A stretch of 64,000 nucleotides of DNA from Archangium violaceum Cb vi76 (GTDB taxonomy: Bacteria; Myxococcota; Myxococcia; Myxococcales; Myxococcaceae): contig NZ_JPMI01000003.1 in NCBI RefSeq assembly GCF_000733295.1, positions 62,001 to 126,000 on the forward strand, read 5' to 3'. Both the position numbers and the translations under genes were made by a program. Below, piece after piece: positions 61,047 through 64,000 of this stretch (the first letter of the stretch is position 1; each line of letters opens with the position of its first letter). The notes below the pieces were generated by a model. The model was not told the DNA's origin, searched no databases, and worked only from the letters and a program-made list of their open reading frames with translations.

Positions 61047-62149
61047 GGAGCATTCGTCAGGGAGCCGCCGTGCTCGCGCTGCTGGCCGCGGGCTGCAGCC
61101 AGCGGCCGGCCGAGGAGCGCGCGCTGAAGGATCTGCGGGTGGGGCAGGTGGACGCCAACGGCGTGTCCTTCACGGTGGAGGACGGGCTGGCGGTGGTGCG
61201 CAAGGTGGAGCCGGGCACGCTGACGCTGTGGGGCTCGGCACCGGCCTTCCACGTGCGCGCGGTGTCCTCGGCCGGGGCCTCCGAGGAGTGGACGGTGGTG
61301 GTGCGCAACGCCATGCCGGACGCGGAGCTCTCGGCCCTGGTGGGCGGCGAGCCGCTCCTGGTGGAGGCCCTGCCCGAGGGGCCCCTGCCCACCGTGAAGA
61401 CGTGGAAGGTGCGGGTGCCCGCGGGCGCGGAGGCCCGGCTGACGGTGGCGCCTCCGCTGTGGGACCAGCCGGCGCCCTTCCGCTTCGCGGCGCTGGCGGA
61501 CGTGCAGGAGGCCATGCCCCGCGTGGGGGACATCTACCGGCGCATCAACGCGGACCCCACGCTGCGCTTCATCTTCTTCTCGGGGGACCTGACGCAGCGG
61601 GGCTCCGTGGAGGAATTGGAGGAGTTCCAGTCGCGCTTGCTGGAGTCACGTATCCCCCTGTTCGCCACCCTGGGCAACCACGAGATCATCACCCTGCACC
61701 CGCGCTACCACGAGTACTTCGGCCGGGGGAACCTGCACTACACCTTCCAGGGCGTGCACTTCACGATGATCGACTCGGGCAACGGCTCGCTGGACCCGAG
61801 GGCCGAGGAGATGCTGGACGGGTGGCTGGCGGCGGGGCGCGAGGCGGTGCACCTCCTCGGCACGCACATCCCCATCGTGGACCCCATTGGCGTGCGCAAC
61901 GGCGCCTTCGCCAGCCGCAACGAGGCCGCGGCCCTGCTGGCGAAGCTGGCCAACGGGAAGTTGGATCTCACGCTCTACGGCCACGTGCACTCGTACTACT
62001 CGTTCTCCAACGCGGGGATTCCGTCCTTCATCTCGGGCGGCGGCGGCGCCATCCCCGAGCAGTTCGACGGGGTGGGGCGGCACTTCCTCGCGGTGGAGGT
62101 GGACCCGGCCCAGGGCGTGCGCACCGTGTCGCTGGTGCGCGTGGACTGA
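61043..62149 (+). CDS. Calcineurin-like metallophosphoesterase lipoprotein
   Basis: A 368-residue protein with GTG start overlapping the preceding stop. Lipobox LLAAGC puts Cys18 at the membrane. The C-terminal domain follows the calcineurin-like order: LADVQ (motif I is D-x-Q rather than D-x-H), GDLTQRG, LGNHEI, GTHIP and GHVHSYYSF, so both metal sites are largely conserved. The N-terminal 140 residues form a beta-sandwich-like domain. It probably hydrolyses a phosphoester or nucleotide outside the cytoplasmic membrane; the substrate is not known. Confidence 0.88.
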   Translation: MRSIRQGAAVLALLAAGCSQRPAEERALKDLRVGQVDANGVSFTVEDGLAVVRKVEPGTLTLWGSAPAFHVRAVSSAGASEEWTVVVRNAMPDAELSALVGGEPLLVEALPEGPLPTVKTWKVRVPAGAEARLTVAPPLWDQPAPFRFAALADVQEAMPRVGDIYRRINADPTLRFIFFSGDLTQRGSVEELEEFQSRLLESRIPLFATLGNHEIITLHPRYHEYFGRGNLHYTFQGVHFTMIDSGNGSLDPRAEEMLDGWLAAGREAVHLLGTHIPIVDPIGVRNGAFASRNEAAALLAKLANGKLDLTLYGHVHSYYSFSNAGIPSFISGGGGAIPEQFDGVGRHFLAVEVDPAQGVRTVSLVRVD

Positions 62150-62168
62150 GCGGCCTCACTTCTCCGGC

Positions 62169-62951
62169 TCACTTGTCCGCGGTGGGGGGCCTCGCCGCCT
62201 CCTGGGTCTCCACGGGCGGGGGCAGGGGCCGCGCCAGGGTGGCGGAGAAGCTGGGGTCTCCCGCCGCGGCCAGGGTCTTGCGCAGCGCCGTCACCGCGTC
62301 ATCCACCACGCCCTGCCCCACGATGTTGCTGAGCGACAGCCCCAGGCTGATGCTCTTGGCCACCGTGTCCATCTTGTCGTTGTCCCGGAGCGCGGAGAGC
62401 ACCTTGTCGAAGTCCTGCTTCTCCTGATCCGTCACGTTCTGCATCATCGCGAAGGCGAGCTGCGGAAGGGAGCCGTCGAGCTGCTCGAAGGGAATCAGGT
62501 GCATGGTCCTGGCCATCATCTCGGCGCGGACCCTGGCGCGGGCCCGGTCCACGGCGCGGTCCATCGCGGAGAGCATGACCTGCAACAGCGCGCTCGGGCC
62601 GATGGCGATGTCGTCGTTGCCCACGCGCATGTTGAAGGCCGAGGAGCGCAGGAGCCCCATGGCGCCAAACCCCGCGAGCAGCGTGTACCCGACCCGCGAC
62701 GAGGCCGGCCCCTCCCCGAGGAGCGCCCCGTGGGCGTCCGCCGGGTTCATCGTCTTGAGCGCGAGCAGGGCCATCACGGAGGCGAGCACGTTGAGCAGCG
62801 TGTAGGTGATGGCATGGCGGTTGGTGATGGCTTCGTAGGGGTCGTCCTTGTAGCGGGAGACGAGCTCGCCCACCCCGATGAACCCACCGATGAACGCCAC
62901 GGCGGCGTACTGCGCCGTATCCGCGAGCAACTCCAACGTCTCTGGCTGCAT
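62169..62951 (-). CDS. Membrane protein of unknown function, 260 aa
   Basis: A 260-residue protein. Three hydrophobic segments at about 14-30, 48-67 and 85-102 precede a soluble, helix-rich C-terminal half (NDDIAIGPSALLQVMLSAMDRAVDRARARVRAEMMARTMHLIPFEQL) and a Pro-rich end. The pattern resembles bacterial membrane proteins with cytosolic four-helix tails, but no family is recognised. Convergent with the phosphoesterase gene and divergent, across 256 bases, from the AT-hook gene. Confidence 0.6.
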   Translation of the reverse strand: MQPETLELLADTAQYAAVAFIGGFIGVGELVSRYKDDPYEAITNRHAITYTLLNVLASVMALLALKTMNPADAHGALLGEGPASSRVGYTLLAGFGAMGLLRSSAFNMRVGNDDIAIGPSALLQVMLSAMDRAVDRARARVRAEMMARTMHLIPFEQLDGSLPQLAFAMMQNVTDQEKQDFDKVLSALRDNDKMDTVAKSISLGLSLSNIVGQGVVDDAVTALRKTLAAAGDPSFSATLARPLPPPVETQEAARPPTADK

Positions 62952-63207
62952 GTCGGCTCCCCCAGGGCCGGTCTTCCCGGGCCACTGGCGCCAGTCTACC
63001 TCCCCGCGCCGGACCCGATGAGACCGGAGATGTAGGGTCCCTCTCCCACATGTGGGGAGTCATCCGGACCGGGCGCCGCTGGGCTGGTGGGGGGTGAACA
63101 CGATGCGGGGCCGGTAAATCGGCCTCGGAGCGGACCCCCTTGAAAAGGCACTGAACATCTGTACACATGAGAGCCCCACGCAGCACGCTGGAGGGGAGTC
63201 CCAGGCC

Positions 63208-63732
63208 ATGTTCGACACGAACGAAAACGATCCCATCTCGCCCGCGATGCGGGCGTTGCTCGAGGTGTTCTCCACGGAGCTGTCCGAGGTGAAGTTCCCG
63301 GACGTGGACGCGGAGGTGTTGGAGGAGGCGGCGAGCCGGGTGAGGGCGCAGGCCGAGGCGGTGGCGAAGGCGCAGGCGGCGCTGGAGGCGGCGCGCCAGG
63401 TGCTGGCCGAGGGGCAGGATGCGCTGGTGCAGAAGGGCCAGCGGGCGCTGGCGTACGCGCGGGTGTTCGCCGAGGAGGACGCGGAGCTGAGCACGAAGCT
63501 GGAGGCCATCAGCCTGCCGAGGGCGGGGCGCAAGGTGGCGCGCGCGGACGGTGGCGTGGTGGCCGAGGCTCCCGCGCAGGGCGACGAGTCGGCGCCGAAG
63601 CGCCGGGGCCGTCCGCCGAAGTCCCGCCCGAGTGCCCCGCTGTTCGCCGAGGGGAGCGCGCCCGAGGCCGTCGCCGCGGCCCTCGAGTCGGCCGAGACGG
63701 CGCCCGTGGCCGCCCGTTCCGCGGCGGCGTGA
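63208..63732 (+). CDS. Coiled-coil protein with AT-hook motif
   Basis: A 174-residue protein with a strong GAGGGGAG ribosome binding site. Residues about 40-95 are Ala/Glu/Gln-rich heptad-like sequence (ASRVRAQAEAVAKAQAALEAARQVLAEGQ) predicting a coiled coil. At about 128-138 the basic cluster KRRGRPPKSRP contains the RGRP core of AT-hook DNA-binding motifs, as in myxobacterial CarD- or HMGA-like proteins. The C-terminus is Ala-rich. I infer a small nucleoid- or chromatin-associated regulator. Confidence 0.6.
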   Translation: MFDTNENDPISPAMRALLEVFSTELSEVKFPDVDAEVLEEAASRVRAQAEAVAKAQAALEAARQVLAEGQDALVQKGQRALAYARVFAEEDAELSTKLEAISLPRAGRKVARADGGVVAEAPAQGDESAPKRRGRPPKSRPSAPLFAEGSAPEAVAAALESAETAPVAARSAAA

Positions 63733-63748
63733 TTCACGGCTGGACGTG

Positions 63749-63916
63749 TCAGGCCGCGGCCTGGCCCGCCGCGCCACGCCTGGAGCGGTGCTCGGCGTAG
63801 CGCTTGTCCCGCCACGCCAGCAGGTCCCCCAACTCCTCCGCGAGCCCTGGTTCCGTGAACGCGGCGCACATTCCGGGGCCGAGGGGAATGACGGGGTGCT
63901 CCACTGCTGCGTGCAT
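63749..63916 (-). CDS. Small hypothetical protein, 55 aa
   Basis: A 55-residue protein from ATG 63916, with AGGGAAG 10 bases upstream; an in-frame start at 63985 exists. Sequence MHAAVEHPVIPLGPGMCAAF is followed by a charged helix (EELGDLLAWRDKRYAEHRSRRG). No family recognised. It converges on the AT-hook gene 16 bases away and lies near the window end, so its upstream region is incomplete. Confidence 0.4.
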   Translation of the reverse strand: MHAAVEHPVIPLGPGMCAAFTEPGLAEELGDLLAWRDKRYAEHRSRRGAAGQAAA

Positions 63917-64000
63917 AGCCGCTTCCCTGGCGAGCCAGAGGAGGTGGCCTCGTGGTCCGGGTGGACGAGGCGCCCGTGAGGGCATTCGGGCCGGGCCGGT

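Overview
The window looks like chromosome of a Cystobacterineae myxobacterium (Cystobacter/Archangium/Stigmatella-like). This rests on very high GC with strong third-position bias, many predicted lipoproteins, kinases with the HRDVSPDN-type loop, and above all four copies of the SitA6-like lipoprotein toxin / double-CXXC immunity pair, a family known from myxobacteria. No rRNA operon, CRISPR array, prophage or insertion sequence was seen.

Layout. 1-2.4 kb: small secreted and membrane proteins, one with KGGST repeats. 2.5-6 kb: a lipoprotein plus mlaE-mlaF-mlaD, all with 4-base overlaps. 6-12.7 kb: a five-gene operon with a VioB-like ferritin-domain protein, a LodA/GoxA-type quinoprotein oxidase split over two overlapping genes, a SPASM radical SAM enzyme and a LodB/QhpG-like flavoprotein. 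This resembles a tryptophylquinone enzyme with its maturation machinery. 12.7-16.1 kb: a MazG-like protein, a putative PD-(D/E)XK protein, and an AraC regulator divergent from an SDR. 16-22.7 kb: membrane proteins, two beta-propeller-type lipoproteins, a second SDR and a WGR-like protein. 22.7-24.2 kb: a SitAI pair on the minus strand. 24.4-31.8 kb: zwf, an HdeD-like protein, a methyltransferase, an NGL-repeat lipoprotein and a cyclase-ATPase-TPR regulator.

31.8-36.7 kb: an M1 aminopeptidase, then two tRNA-like genes whose 3' halves precede their 5' halves (circularly permuted), a GNAT protein and a class V aminotransferase. 36.7-41.1 kb: three tandem SitAI toxin-immunity pairs with near-identical N-terminal halves and diverging C-termini. 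41-48 kb: a membrane Ser/Thr kinase with a lipoprotein-like tail, then a four-gene overlapping phosphorelay. 48-52 kb: GNAT, a membrane protein and gyrB. 52-56.1 kb: two translationally coupled P-loop ATPases, one with TPR repeats, behind a tandem operator-like repeat. 56-64 kb: a Cys-rich repeat lipoprotein, a PEGA-type kinase, an envelope protein and phosphoesterase pair, and small proteins including one with an AT-hook.

The three most notable points are the permuted tRNA genes with a shared, covarying flanking RNA structure (34621-34921), the split LodA-like oxidase with two kinds of cofactor-maturation enzyme (6061-12651), and the SitAI array (36707-41115). Family assignments are from reading protein sequence by eye; no database search was run.
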